64,000 nt of DNA from Candidatus Pyrohabitans jungbluthii (GTDB lineage Archaea > Hydrothermarchaeota > Hydrothermarchaeia > Hydrothermarchaeales > BMS3B), in NCBI GenBank assembly GCA_002010065.2, contig MTMD02000007.1, positions 1 to 64,000 of the forward strand, in the 5' to 3' direction. Below are positions 26,879 through 35,385 of the stretch, piece by piece (positions within the stretch are counted from its first letter, which is position 1; each line of letters begins with the position of its first letter). Position numbers and translations under genes: made by a program. Below the pieces are notes generated by a model that worked only from the letters and a program-made list of their open reading frames with translations, searched no databases and was not told the origin of the DNA.

Positions 26879-27029
26879 CTTTTATCCTCCATTTTCCGCT
26901 GCGAAGCGCAGTTTCAATCTCCCATATCTGCGTGCGAGTGAGCCCATACTTCTGTATAATCTCATCTTCCTGCACAACCCCAGTGATAAGCTCCACCAGG
27001 TCGCGCAGCTTTAATGTAATTCTCACCAT
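26868..27029 (-). CDS. Small protein encoded upstream of copA
   Basis: A 53-residue reading frame whose stop overlaps the copA start region by 11 nt. It reads [19 protein letters not shown], then [19 protein letters not shown]. The second half (about 23-42) could be a short helix-turn-helix. I do not recognise the family. A TATA-like TTTATCTA at 27053-27060 (minus strand) lies 24-30 nt before the ATG, and the copA ribosome site lies inside its last codons. It may be a small regulator or a leader peptide that couples copA translation. Confidence 0.55.
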   Translation of the reverse strand: MVRITLKLRDLVELITGVVQEDEIIQKYGLTRTQIWEIETALRSGKWRIKDGY

Positions 27030-27061
27030 GAAAAAATATGGCGCAGCGTTCATAGATAAAC

Positions 27062-27079
27062 CTTTTTGTTTTCAAAAAG
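27062..27079. promoter_or_regulatory. Palindrome CTTTTTG-TTTT-CAAAAAG upstream of copA
   Basis: A perfect inverted repeat (7-nt arms, 4-nt spacer) immediately upstream of the TATA-like element for the small gene and copA. One half-site sequence recurs at 23757-23770 beside the Lrp-TRASH regulator, making it a candidate copper-responsive operator. Confidence 0.45.
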
Positions 27080-27239
27080 TTAATCTGCCTCGACGATTTA
27101 TTATTCATATGAAACTTGTGGCTTAGACATCTCACAAAATAAAAATTCTGCAAAGCGACCTTTTCAAATTGAAGCGTAGTAAAGTGCGGCAAGTATTAAC
27201 GAGGTGAAGCTTCAAGGTTACAATCCCCGAGGTGGTGTT

Positions 27240-27659
27240 ATGGCTGAGCTGAGCGACGAGGAGATAAAGGAGTTGCTTCAAAATGCTAAGACCATAGCTG
27301 TGGTGGGTTTTTCAACCAATCCTGAAAAAGACGCGCATCAGGTGCCTAAAAAGCTTATGGAGCTGGGCTACCGTGTAATCCCCGTGAATCCCTTTGCTGA
27401 GGAGATTCTCGGCGAGCGGTGCTACCCCTCGCTTCGCGAGATTCCGCGCGATGTAAATGTGGATATAGTGGACGTCTTCCGCCCGGCAGAAGAAGTACCG
27501 GAGATAGTGGAGCAGGCGATAGAGATTGGAGCTAAGGCGATATGGCTCCAGCTGGGCATCTCCCACGACGAAGCGGCAAAGCGCGCGAGAGAGGCTGGGC
27601 TCAAGGTAATCCAGAACAGGTGCATAAAGATGGAGCACCTTCGCCTGCTCGGGGAGTAA
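27240..27659 (+). CDS. CoA-binding (YccU-like) Rossmann protein
   Basis: A 139-residue CoA-binding-2 family protein. TIAVVGFSTNPEKDAHQVPKKL (about 17-38) is the glycine-rich nucleotide loop, followed by YRVIPVNP, then DIVDVFRPAE and AIWLQLGI strands. The family binds CoA thioesters and its physiological role is unclear. ATG at 27240 follows GAGGTGGTG. It lies directly upstream of the CoA biosynthesis genes, an apt but separate transcript: coaBC has its own TATA box. Confidence 0.9.
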   Translation: MAELSDEEIKELLQNAKTIAVVGFSTNPEKDAHQVPKKLMELGYRVIPVNPFAEEILGERCYPSLREIPRDVNVDIVDVFRPAEEVPEIVEQAIEIGAKAIWLQLGISHDEAAKRAREAGLKVIQNRCIKMEHLRLLGE

Positions 27660-27666
27660 ATTGGGT

Positions 27667-27680
27667 AAAATATTTAATCC
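27667..27680 (+). promoter_or_regulatory. TATA box of coaBC
   Basis: AAAATATTTAATCC lies about 27 nt before the ATG at 27701, predicting a leaderless transcript and supporting that start over upstream in-frame alternatives inside the preceding gene. Confidence 0.5.
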
Positions 27681-27700
27681 ACGCAGGAAAAATTGCATCA

Positions 27701-28873
27701 ATGAGCGAAATACGTGGAGCAAAGAGTCGAAGACTCTGGGATAAACGCATCGCCCTGTGCGTAACCGGGAGCGCCGCCGCAATCGAGGCACCCCGCCTTG
27801 CTCGAGAGCTTCAGAGGCATGGGGCGAGGGTTAAGGCTTACATGAGTGAGGCAGCTACCAAGATTATTCATCCCTACGCCATGGAGTTCGCCACAGGGAA
27901 AAAACCCGTAACCGAGATTACAGGTGCCCTTGAGCACCTTGCAGAGTACGATTTAATCCTTATCGCGCCGGCCTCTGCTAATACAATTGCAAAGCTTGCT
28001 CACGGTATAGGTGATACTCCGCCCACGCTTCTCTGCCTATCCTCGCAGGCGAAGCTTCTTCTCGCACCAGCGATGCACCTGGCAATGCATCGCAACCAGG
28101 CTGTTAAGGAAAATCTTGAGACGCTCAAAAATCGTGGCATAGCCATCGTAGAGCCTATGATTGAAGAGGGTGCCGCCAAGATGGCGCCCATCGCTGAAAT
28201 CGCTGACTACGCCATACGTGCGCTCAGCAGCGGGGAGCTTTCTGGTAAGCACGTTGTCGTTACCGCGGGTGCAACCGAGGAAGCAATCGACGCGGTGAGG
28301 GTTATAACAAACCGCAGCTCGGGTAAAATGGGGCTCGCCTTGGCGAAGGAAGCCTTCTACCGCGGCGCAGATGTGACACTTATCGCGGGAAGGCTGAACG
28401 TGGCTCCGCCAAGATATATCCGTACAGTTAAGGCATTGAGCATAAGCGAGATGCGCGAAGCTGTGGTTGAGGCTGTAAGGGATGCGCACATCTTCATCTC
28501 AGCCGCTGCAATTGGCGACTTTGTGGTTTCAGACGAGTTTAAAGGCAAGCTGGACTCCACGCGAGAGGTCACGCTTCGCTTAAAGCCAGCGCCCAAGGTG
28601 TTAAGAGCGCTTAGAGAGGAAGGGTTATTCAAAGTCGGCTTTAAGGCGGTTTACGGCGCAACAGAGCAGGAGATGTTAAATGCGGCAAGGCAGATTCTAA
28701 AAGAGGCGAACCTCGACCTCGTCGTGGCCAACGACATTTCCCGTGGCGTATTCGGCTCTGAGGAGAATGAGGTTGTGATAGTAGCTCGTAATGGCGAAGT
28801 TGCACTGCCCCGAATGTCCAAGAGTGAGGTGGCTCAGTACATCTTTGACGAAATTGTAAAGAGGCTTAAATAA
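27701..28873 (+). CDS. coaBC: Bifunctional phosphopantothenoylcysteine decarboxylase / phosphopantothenate-cysteine ligase
   Basis: A 390-residue CoaBC. The flavin-dependent decarboxylase half (CoaC, about 1-180) has ALCVTGSAAAIEAPRLAREL, the PASANTIAKLAHG loop and a LAPAMHLAMH segment where many CoaC have PAMN. The ligase half (CoaB) has VVVTAGATEEAIDAVRVITNRSSGKMG-type sequence near 190-215 and KPAPKVL near 295. It converts 4'-phosphopantothenate and cysteine to 4'-phosphopantetheine. Its stop overlaps the pantoate kinase start by one nt, forming a CoA operon. Confidence 0.93.
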   Translation: MSEIRGAKSRRLWDKRIALCVTGSAAAIEAPRLARELQRHGARVKAYMSEAATKIIHPYAMEFATGKKPVTEITGALEHLAEYDLILIAPASANTIAKLAHGIGDTPPTLLCLSSQAKLLLAPAMHLAMHRNQAVKENLETLKNRGIAIVEPMIEEGAAKMAPIAEIADYAIRALSSGELSGKHVVVTAGATEEAIDAVRVITNRSSGKMGLALAKEAFYRGADVTLIAGRLNVAPPRYIRTVKALSISEMREAVVEAVRDAHIFISAAAIGDFVVSDEFKGKLDSTREVTLRLKPAPKVLRALREEGLFKVGFKAVYGATEQEMLNAARQILKEANLDLVVANDISRGVFGSEENEVVIVARNGEVALPRMSKSEVAQYIFDEIVKRLK

Positions 28874-29745
28874 TGCGAGCGAGAGCCTTTGCTCCAGCCC
28901 ACATCACCGGCTTTTTTGAGGTTTTCCTCACCGGCGATGCCCTTACCTCGGGCTCCCGGGGCGCGGGCGTGGTGCTGAGCGAGGGCGTGGTAACAGAGGT
29001 TGAAGTCACCCCTGCAAGGGAGAGCAGGATTCACGTAGAGATTAGCGACAGAGCGTGCGAGTGTGAGGTCAGTACACATGTCGCCAGAGCTTTGCTTGGC
29101 AGATGCTCAGGTAATTACGAGGTTCGCATTACACATAAAATCAGCGTACCCCAAAGGCAGGGCTTTGGTACAAGTGGCGCGGGAGCGCTGAGCACAGCGA
29201 TAGCTCTGAACGAGGCGCTCAATCTCGAGCTCAGCGCAACAGCACTTGCACAGGTGGCGCATCGCGCTGAGGTGGAGTGTCGCACAGGTTTGGGCGACAT
29301 AATAGCCCAGTTTACCGGCGGGCTGGTGGTGCGCACCCGCGCTGGCGCTCCCGGCATAGGTGAGGTTGAGAAGTTTTACTCCAACGCCCGCGTGGCTGTT
29401 TTTCTTGTGGGCAAAGGTATAGAAACAAAGAAAGTGCTCTCGTCTCCTGAGGCTTTATCCAGGATAAACCGCGCGGGCAGAGAATGCGTGGAAGAGCTTC
29501 TTAGAGATCCAAGCCTGCAGCGCTTCGTCTCTCTTTCAAAAAAATTCGCCCTTGCAACGGGGCTCGCGAAGGGGAAGGTCGCGAAAGCAATACTTGAGCT
29601 TGAGGAGCATGGCATCGACGCTGGTATGGCAATGCTGGGCGAGGCGGTCTTTGTTATTTCTGAAAAACCAGAGGAGGTCGTTAACCTTCTGGATTACCCC
29701 TGTATAACTGCAAGAGTAGACAACTGCGGGGCGAGGCTGCTATGA
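28873..29745 (+). CDS. Pantoate kinase (archaeal PoK)
   Basis: A 290-residue GHMP-superfamily kinase. The archaeal pantoate kinase pattern is visible: an N-terminal APAHITGFFEV near 8-18, the ATP loop PQRQGFGTSGAGALSTAIAL near 92-111, and EVECRTGLGDIIAQFTGG near 133-150. It phosphorylates pantoate to 4-phosphopantoate, the archaeal alternative to bacterial pantothenate synthetase plus kinase. Its usual partner, phosphopantothenate synthetase, is encoded two genes downstream. Start and stop codons overlap both neighbours. Confidence 0.93.
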   Translation: MRARAFAPAHITGFFEVFLTGDALTSGSRGAGVVLSEGVVTEVEVTPARESRIHVEISDRACECEVSTHVARALLGRCSGNYEVRITHKISVPQRQGFGTSGAGALSTAIALNEALNLELSATALAQVAHRAEVECRTGLGDIIAQFTGGLVVRTRAGAPGIGEVEKFYSNARVAVFLVGKGIETKKVLSSPEALSRINRAGRECVEELLRDPSLQRFVSLSKKFALATGLAKGKVAKAILELEEHGIDAGMAMLGEAVFVISEKPEEVVNLLDYPCITARVDNCGARLL

Positions 29746-30329
29746 AGCTGCTCCAGAGCATAAGGAACACATTTCTGGCAGGACTCATTGTATTCATACC
29801 GCTCGTTGCCACGGTGTATGTGCTGTGGTTTGGGTTTGATTTCTTGGACAGCCTTCTCCGCCCCGTGCTGAAACGCGTACTCGGCGTATATCTCCCAGGC
29901 TTCGGCCTGGTTGCGACGCTGCTCTTAATCTTTGCTCTCGGCGCATTGGCAAGGCTCACCCTGGGAAAGCGCGTAGTCGCGGCGCTTGAACAGGCGATAA
30001 TGCGTATCCCTCTGGTAAAGACGGTGTACGCCACGGTGAAGCATGCGAGCGAGGCGCTGATAGACAACAAGGCGAGCGGCTTCAAGGGTGTAGTGCTGGT
30101 GGAGTACCCGAGGCGGGGATGCTACGTAATCGGCTTTACCACGGGCGCGAACATAGAGGAAGTGCAGGAGAAGATAAAGGAAAAGGTGATCAATGTGTTC
30201 ATTCCCACCGCGCCTAACCCCACCTCGGGCATGGTGATAATAGTGCCAGAAGATGAGGTGATACCCCTGAAGATGACCGTGGAGGAGGGACTCAAGCTGA
30301 TAGTCTCTGGAGGTTTTGTGAGAAAATGA
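29742..30329 (+). CDS. DUF502 membrane protein
   Basis: A 195-residue DUF502-family protein. Two membrane segments (about 8-32 IRNTFLAGLIVFIPLVATVYVL, split here by rough limits, and about 53-72) precede the family block RIPLVKTVYATVKHASEAL near 87-105. A soluble domain follows with VLVEYPRRGCYVIGFTTG and PTAPNPTSGMVIIVP. Its biochemical role is unknown. It overlaps pantoate kinase and phosphopantothenate synthetase by 4 nt on each side. It is therefore embedded in the CoA operon, although nothing in the sequence links it to CoA. Confidence 0.85.
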   Translation: MKLLQSIRNTFLAGLIVFIPLVATVYVLWFGFDFLDSLLRPVLKRVLGVYLPGFGLVATLLLIFALGALARLTLGKRVVAALEQAIMRIPLVKTVYATVKHASEALIDNKASGFKGVVLVEYPRRGCYVIGFTTGANIEEVQEKIKEKVINVFIPTAPNPTSGMVIIVPEDEVIPLKMTVEEGLKLIVSGGFVRK

Positions 30330-31072
30330 GCGTACCTCGCGACCATCCGCGCTACCATTCGCTTATGCAGCGGGAGAAGCTTGCAAGGGGATATGAGCAG
30401 GGGATTACTGTAATAGAGGGGCTTATCGCTCATGGCAGGGGCGAAGCCTTCGACTACCTCATAGGCGAAGCCACCGCTGAGCCAGCTAAAAGAGCGATTC
30501 GCGCAGCCGCGGCAACGCTGCTACTCGCCTCTATGCCAGTGATTTCAGTGAACGGCAACACCGCTGCGCTTTGCCCCGCGCAGCTTGTTCACCTCGCGAG
30601 GGTAGCGAATGCAAAGCTGGAGGTGAACCTCTTCTACCGCTCTCGCGAGAGGGCGCGCAGAATCGCTGCTGTGCTTAAGCAAGCGGGCGCTGAGGAAGTG
30701 CTTGGGGTGGAGCCTGAGGCAGAGATTCCAAACCTGAGCAGTGAGCGCAGGCTGGTGGCGAAGCGGGGCATCTACTCAGCGGACGTTGTGCTTCTCGCAA
30801 TAGAGGATGGTGACCGTACCGAGGCTCTGGTTGAGATGGGGAAGAGGGTTATAGCCATAGATTTAAATCCCCTCTCCAGAACGGCGCAGCGTGCAAGCAT
30901 AACCATAGTGGACGAGGTTACGCGTGCACTTCCATTGCTTACCCAGGAGGTGGAGAAGCTGCGCGGTCTCAGCAAGGCGCAACTCGAGGAACTCGCAAGC
31001 TTTGACAACCGCGCTAACTTAAAGGCTATGCTTAGACACATTACCCAGCGCCTCTCTGAGCTTGAGCCGTAG
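30326..31072 (+). CDS. 4-phosphopantoate-beta-alanine ligase (archaeal phosphopantothenate synthetase)
   Basis: A 248-residue member of the archaeal phosphopantothenate synthetase family. Characteristic pieces are HPRYHSLMQREKLARGYEQGI (about 8-28, read with its flanks), ASMPVISVNGNTAALCPAQL near 68-87, LEVNLFYRSRERARRI near 95-110, and IAIDLNPLSRTAQRASITIVDE near 173-194. It joins 4-phosphopantoate with beta-alanine using ATP. With pantoate kinase and CoaBC this completes the archaeal route from pantoate to phosphopantetheine in one operon. Confidence 0.92.
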   Translation: MSVPRDHPRYHSLMQREKLARGYEQGITVIEGLIAHGRGEAFDYLIGEATAEPAKRAIRAAAATLLLASMPVISVNGNTAALCPAQLVHLARVANAKLEVNLFYRSRERARRIAAVLKQAGAEEVLGVEPEAEIPNLSSERRLVAKRGIYSADVVLLAIEDGDRTEALVEMGKRVIAIDLNPLSRTAQRASITIVDEVTRALPLLTQEVEKLRGLSKAQLEELASFDNRANLKAMLRHITQRLSELEP

Positions 31073-31114
31073 CATGATGTCTTTTATAAACGTTATCTAT
31101 CTTGCAAAGAAAAA

Positions 31115-32692
31115 ATGGATGAGCTTCTCGCACTCGCAGCTAAGGGCGAGGGAGGCAATGTAGAGTTTAAAGAGTACCTCTCGCGCAAAGTGCACCTCTC
31201 CCGAGATAGGAGGCAGAGCTTGGCCTCGCAGCTGAAGTACCGCGCAAATAACGGCTCGGGTAGGGCGGTTTACCTTCTCGGGGTGAGCGACTCAGGCGAA
31301 GTTGTGGGGCTTACGCAGGAGAGGCTGGAGGAGAGCCTTGAGGTGCTCGAATGCATAGCACGAGACGTTGGCTTCGCCATAACAGAGAAGAAGATTTACA
31401 GCATGGACTCCCGCTACGCTGCGATGCTCACCCTGGAGCGGGCTCGTCTGGAGAAGGAGCACCTGCTTATAGCCACTGCCGGACATGTGGACCATGGGAA
31501 GTCCACCCTGGTGGGTACCCTCGTTTCTGGTGAGCACGATGACGGCTCCGGCAGGACGAGGCGCTATCTGGATACGCAGAAGCACGAGATTGAGCGCGGC
31601 TTAAGCGCAGATTTAAGCTACGCCGTCTATGGGTTTACCAGCGGAGGCGAGGTTATTCGCCTCAGAAACCCGCTGAGCAGAGAGGAGCGCGCAGGCGTGG
31701 TTGCGCGAGCTTCCAAGCTTGTGAGCTTTGTCGACACCGTTGGACATGAGCCCTGGCTGCGCACTACAATAAGAGGCATAGTGGGGCAGAAGTTGGATTA
31801 CGGCCTGCTGGTTATCGCCGCTGACGACGGCATAACCCACATAACCAAGGAGCACCTAGGCATAATGCTGGCGATGGATTTGCCGGTGATCATCGCCATA
31901 ACCAAGGCAGACAGGGCGAAAAACTTGGGAAAGCTTCAGAGCGATATCTCTTCGCTCCTCGCTCTCGTAGGGAGGGTTGCAAAGTTTATCTCCTCACCTC
32001 GGGACATAGCCGAGCTGGGCAACTTCTGGCAAAGCAAGGTACTCGTGCCCGTGGTGGTTACCTCTGCGAAGACCGGAGAGGGACTGGAAATTCTTGACAG
32101 GCTTTTCTACTACCTTCCCAAGAGGGCTTCTCAGCGAGAGCGCGAGGCGGAGTTCATGATGTACATAGACAAAATTTACAGCGTCGCGGGCGTGGGCACA
32201 GTGGTGAGCGGGAGTGTGAAGCGCGGTATGGTCACGCGCGGGCAGACTCTGTATTTAGGTCCTGACGAAAAAGGGGAGTTTCACAGGGTGAAGGGTTCTT
32301 CAATTGAGATACATCATCTCAGCGTCGAAAGCGCAGAGGTTGGCGAGGTGGTGGGTATTGCGATAAAGGGCACCAAGATTAAACCGCGACGCGGCATGGT
32401 CTTAACCTCACGCAAGGATTTGTACGCAGTCAAGAGCTTCCTCGCAGACGTGGTGGTGCTGAACCACCCCACCAGGATAGCTCACGGATATGAGCCTGTG
32501 ATTCACCTTGAGACGATTTCAGAGGCGGTGGTACTCGAGCCTCTGGAGCGGGAGTTCCTCGCCGCAGGGGATAGAGGAAAGGTTAAGGTGACATTTAAAT
32601 ATGCGCCGCACTTCGTGGAACGGGGGCAGCGCTTTGTTTTCCGCGAAGGGAGAAGCAAGGGCATCGGTGTGGTGACTGAAATTGTGGCGTAG
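31115..32692 (+). CDS. GTPBP1-like translational GTPase
   Basis: A 525-residue GTPase of the EF1A-related GTPBP1/2 group found in archaea and eukaryotes. An N-terminal about 115-residue region (NVEFKEYLSRKVHLSRDRR onward) precedes the G domain: G1 GHVDHGKST near 128-136, G3 DTVGHE near 208, and G4 ITKAD near 265. EF-Tu-like domains II and III (AGVGTVVSGSVKRGMV near 357; RGQRFVFREGR near the end) follow. The likely role is ribosome- or mRNA-linked surveillance. A TATA box near 31082-31089 (TTTTATAA) predicts a leaderless transcript. Confidence 0.88.
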   Translation: MDELLALAAKGEGGNVEFKEYLSRKVHLSRDRRQSLASQLKYRANNGSGRAVYLLGVSDSGEVVGLTQERLEESLEVLECIARDVGFAITEKKIYSMDSRYAAMLTLERARLEKEHLLIATAGHVDHGKSTLVGTLVSGEHDDGSGRTRRYLDTQKHEIERGLSADLSYAVYGFTSGGEVIRLRNPLSREERAGVVARASKLVSFVDTVGHEPWLRTTIRGIVGQKLDYGLLVIAADDGITHITKEHLGIMLAMDLPVIIAITKADRAKNLGKLQSDISSLLALVGRVAKFISSPRDIAELGNFWQSKVLVPVVVTSAKTGEGLEILDRLFYYLPKRASQREREAEFMMYIDKIYSVAGVGTVVSGSVKRGMVTRGQTLYLGPDEKGEFHRVKGSSIEIHHLSVESAEVGEVVGIAIKGTKIKPRRGMVLTSRKDLYAVKSFLADVVVLNHPTRIAHGYEPVIHLETISEAVVLEPLEREFLAAGDRGKVKVTFKYAPHFVERGQRFVFREGRSKGIGVVTEIVA

Positions 32693-32694
32693 GG

Positions 32695-33204
32695 ATGAGG
32701 ATGAGGCTTATCGTATACCACGCTAAGCAATGCTCGCCAAAGAAGTGCACAGCTTTAAAGCTCTCCCGTTTTGCGCTGGTCAAGCTGGTGCACAGCGCAA
32801 AGGCAATCCCACGAAATGCGATTGTGCTCAACCCCTTTGCCGCTAAGCCTCTCTCGCCAGCTGAGGATGCAAATGCCACAACCTTGGTGGCGCTGGATTG
32901 CTCCTGGGAGCATGCCAAGGAGGTTTTCCGCAGCTATCGCAGCAGAGCCAGGCATCGCTCTTTGCCCCTGCTGGTAGCCGCTAATCCCGTGAACTACGGA
33001 AAAATCGCCAAGCTAAGCACCGTCGAAGCTTTAGCTGCGGCGCTCTACATCCTGGGCGAGCGGGAGCATGCGGAGAAGCTGCTTTCAAAATTTAACTGGG
33101 GGCACAGTTTCCTTGAGCTCAACCGTAGCCTGCTGGAAGACTACGCCAGCGCTTCAAGCATGGAAGCTTTGCTTGAGGTGCAGCGGGAATACTTCGGCGT
33201 CTAA
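32695..33204 (+). CDS. tsr3: Tsr3, small-subunit rRNA aminocarboxypropyltransferase
   Basis: A 169-residue Tsr3 (DUF367). It transfers the aminocarboxypropyl group of S-adenosylmethionine to a hypermodified uridine of 16S-type rRNA. Family blocks seen: HAKQCSPKKCTALKL near 9-23, NPFAAKPLSPAE near 45-56, ALDCSWEHA near 65-73, RSLPLLVAANPVNYGK near 85-101 and LSTVEALAAALYILG near 104-118. It starts 3 nt after the GTPase stop, so the two are cotranscribed; an ATG 6 nt further in is an alternative start. Confidence 0.93.
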   Translation: MRMRLIVYHAKQCSPKKCTALKLSRFALVKLVHSAKAIPRNAIVLNPFAAKPLSPAEDANATTLVALDCSWEHAKEVFRSYRSRARHRSLPLLVAANPVNYGKIAKLSTVEALAAALYILGEREHAEKLLSKFNWGHSFLELNRSLLEDYASASSMEALLEVQREYFGV

Positions 33205-33323
33205 GCTTCGCCGGCTAACCTCGCCTTGAAGGGTCCGGAGAATATCTTCAGGTTGAGAATCTCCTCCTCGGTTATGATTGAAGGGTCGTGAGGTAATAGA
33301 TACGCTGCACGTCTTTCCAACAT
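33201..33323 (-). CDS. Candidate 40-residue protein, unrecognised
   Basis: A minus-strand frame starting at the ATG of 33323 reads [15 protein letters not shown], then [19 protein letters not shown] and RLAGEA. Its composition is protein-like (helix-forming [10 protein letters not shown]) and a TATA-like CTTTATCG element lies about 20-25 nt upstream on that strand. Its stop overlaps the tsr3 stop convergently. I do not recognise the family. Such short basic/acidic proteins are often missed by gene callers. Chance cannot be excluded. Confidence 0.4.
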   Translation of the reverse strand: MLERRAAYLLPHDPSIITEEEILNLKIFSGPFKARLAGEA

Positions 33324-33407
33324 TATCAGAGGCGATAAAGATTGCCGCTCAATCCTTCCGAAGGGATGTAACCAAGATGAGCCGTTGTGTGGAGTGATGG
33401 GTACTTT

Positions 33408-34313
33408 TTATTTTTTCTTAACCTTTGCGGCAAGCTCTTCAATAAGCTCTTTCAAACCCTTCCCCGAGCTTATGTCGAAACCTTCGCCGTCCTTGAAGGT
33501 TGCATAGAGGTCTGTCCACGCGCCGCGCTTTCTCGCCTGGAAGGGTGGAGTTACCTCAACCTCACCTTTAACAGGGAAGTGGATTGTTACATAGCTTATC
33601 TTACCGTTAATGTCCTTGTTCAGGTAGATGCGCACATTTTGCGAGTCAACCCTTCCAAAGAAGTAGTCTATGCCCCGCTCAAAGCCAAGCTCAGAGAACA
33701 CCTGGATTACTCGCGGCGGAAGGTCGCTGGTCTTGCACCCGCAAAGCGCTCCGCAGCTCTTTTCGAGAGCTTTAACTTTAGTCTCGAGCTCCTTGAAGAC
33801 CTCCAGAGGCGCGCCCAAGATAACCTCGCTGTCCTTGTAGTCAGCGAACATTCTGGCGCCGCCGCACAGGAAGGTTACATTTGCCTTCCCGCTCTTAAGC
33901 GGCTCTGCAATAACCTCACCGCACACGGCAATTTCGCCGGCGAACTTCGCTTCGATGCCGTGGAGAAGTGCCGCCGCCTCCATCACTTGGCGCGGGGTGG
34001 CTATCATCAGAACCACATCCGGGTCTGGAATCTCCTCCACGGGCGCGATGAGCACCGCCTTGGTTTCAGCGGGCTGTATCCTCGGCTGGATGTCTATGAA
34101 CATGGGCTCCTGAAAGCCCAGAGCGATCAGCGACTGGTGGCACTCCTCATCCTCGGCGCGCATGAGTATCGTCTCACCCAACGCGGCGCGCCTAACAAAC
34201 TCGCAGAATTTTCCGGGCTTCGCCGGCGTGGGATAACCTTCTGGAATCTCCTTAAACAGCTTCACACCCACAAGGCGATACTTGCTACCGAAATAGGCGC
34301 GTATGCTCTCCAT
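33408..34313 (-). CDS. DUF169 family protein with C-terminal extension
   Basis: A 301-residue protein. Residues about 1-195 are DUF169-like: SKYRLVGVKLFKEIPEGYP, KPGKFCEFVRRAALGETILM, CGGARMFADYKDSEVILGAP, with conserved cysteines at CEF, CHQS, VCGEV and LCGG. DUF169 proteins are common in anaerobes and methanogens, without known function. About 100 further residues (LPPRVIQVFSELGFERGIDY onward) form an apparently separate domain. This is the last gene of a sulfur-transfer-like operon. The many cysteines could bind metal or a cluster, which is inference. Confidence 0.8.
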   Translation of the reverse strand: MESIRAYFGSKYRLVGVKLFKEIPEGYPTPAKPGKFCEFVRRAALGETILMRAEDEECHQSLIALGFQEPMFIDIQPRIQPAETKAVLIAPVEEIPDPDVVLMIATPRQVMEAAALLHGIEAKFAGEIAVCGEVIAEPLKSGKANVTFLCGGARMFADYKDSEVILGAPLEVFKELETKVKALEKSCGALCGCKTSDLPPRVIQVFSELGFERGIDYFFGRVDSQNVRIYLNKDINGKISYVTIHFPVKGEVEVTPPFQARKRGAWTDLYATFKDGEGFDISSGKGLKELIEELAAKVKKK

Positions 34314-34315
34314 GG

Positions 34316-34561
34316 CTAATCCTCGAAAGCGGGAATCTCTATATAAATTTCGTATGTTCTTTCTGCCACCTGCTTAACCTCTAGAACCTTGTATCCCTTG
34401 CCCTCCTGAGCCAGGCTGCGCGGTATACTCTCCACCGCCGGCGGATAGTCCACTATCACCTTGAGCTTCCCGCCGCCCGAGTAGCCTATCTCCTCAGCTT
34501 TAATCTTGGTGTACACAAAGGTATCAGGGCACTTCTCGCCGCGAAGGTCTAAAGTCTCCAT
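34316..34561 (-). CDS. TusA-like sulfurtransferase
   Basis: An 81-residue TusA/SirA-family protein. METLDLRGEKCPDTFVYTK contains the single persulfide-forming cysteine near position 10. The usual CPxP motif reads CPDT here, so the second proline is replaced. TusA proteins relay persulfide sulfur to tRNA thiolation, molybdenum cofactor synthesis or dissimilatory sulfur enzymes. The ATG overlaps the upstream E1-like stop (TGATG), so translation is coupled. Its place next to an E1-like enzyme and a carrier protein suggests that it donates sulfur to the carrier. Confidence 0.85.
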   Translation of the reverse strand: METLDLRGEKCPDTFVYTKIKAEEIGYSGGGKLKVIVDYPPAVESIPRSLAQEGKGYKVLEVKQVAERTYEIYIEIPAFED

Positions 34562-35385
34562 CACTCATCACCCTCCGTCACACCGGAAGCTTCACTTCCG
34601 GGTAACACTGTGCATACATCTTCTACGGGTTTGGGAATAAAGTGCTCTCCACATGCGGTGCAGTCGTCTCGCTTCGCCACTCTAACCTTCTCAAAGCGCA
34701 TCTCGTCCACATTTATTATCAGCAGCTGATTCTTCAGTCCAATCTCCAGTCCAGCGAGGTAACGTATCGCCTCACTCGCCTGTATGGCACCGACGATGCC
34801 CACGACAGAGCCCAGAATACCTGCTTCTCTGCAGGTGGGTATCATGCCCGCGGGTGGCGGCTCGGGGAATACGCATCTAAAGCATGCGGTCTCGCCGGGG
34901 ATTATGCTCATCGCCCTGCCCTCGTACATCAGCGCGGCGCCGTGAAAGAGAGGCACGCGGTTAACCACGGCGGCGTCGTTAACAGCGTAGCGCACAGCGA
35001 AGTTGTCTGTTCCGTCGACGATGGCGTCATAGCCCTTGAGCAGCTCAAAGGCATTGTCGTAGGTTACCTTCTCGTTTATCCCCTCTATCTTAATCTCCGG
35101 GTTTATCTCACTTAGCCGCTTTGCCGCCATCTCCGCCTTGGGTTTGCCAACATCCTCGGGGGTGTAGAGGAACTGCCTGTTCAGGTTGCTCATCTCTATG
35201 CGGTCAAAATCGAAGATGTGAATCTCGCCCACGCCAGCCAGAGTGAGGTAAGTCGAAACCGGGCAGCCCAGTCCACCTGCCCCGGTTACAGCTACTTTGG
35301 CCTTCTTAAGCCTAGACTGCTCCTTGGTACCGAAGTCCGGAAGGATGAGCTGCCTTGAATAGCGCTTTATCTCATTCAGATTCAT
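34561..35385 (-). CDS. E1-like ThiF/MoeB/HesA adenylyltransferase
   Basis: A 274-residue E1-like enzyme that adenylates the C-terminal glycine of MoaD/ThiS-type carriers. The nucleotide loop is VTGAGGLGCPVSTYL near 33-47, followed by FDFDRIEMSNLNRQFLYT near 58-75 with the conserved N-R-Q and D. DGTDNFAVRYAVND is near 121, the potential catalytic cysteine is in PTCREAGILG near 188, and zinc-type cysteine pairs are CFRC near 169 and CTAC near 243. A small hairpin (34583-34601) lies in its 3' coding end. It shares an operon with a MoaD-like protein, its probable substrate. Confidence 0.9.
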   Translation of the reverse strand: MNLNEIKRYSRQLILPDFGTKEQSRLKKAKVAVTGAGGLGCPVSTYLTLAGVGEIHIFDFDRIEMSNLNRQFLYTPEDVGKPKAEMAAKRLSEINPEIKIEGINEKVTYDNAFELLKGYDAIVDGTDNFAVRYAVNDAAVVNRVPLFHGAALMYEGRAMSIIPGETACFRCVFPEPPPAGMIPTCREAGILGSVVGIVGAIQASEAIRYLAGLEIGLKNQLLIINVDEMRFEKVRVAKRDDCTACGEHFIPKPVEDVCTVLPGSEASGVTEGDE

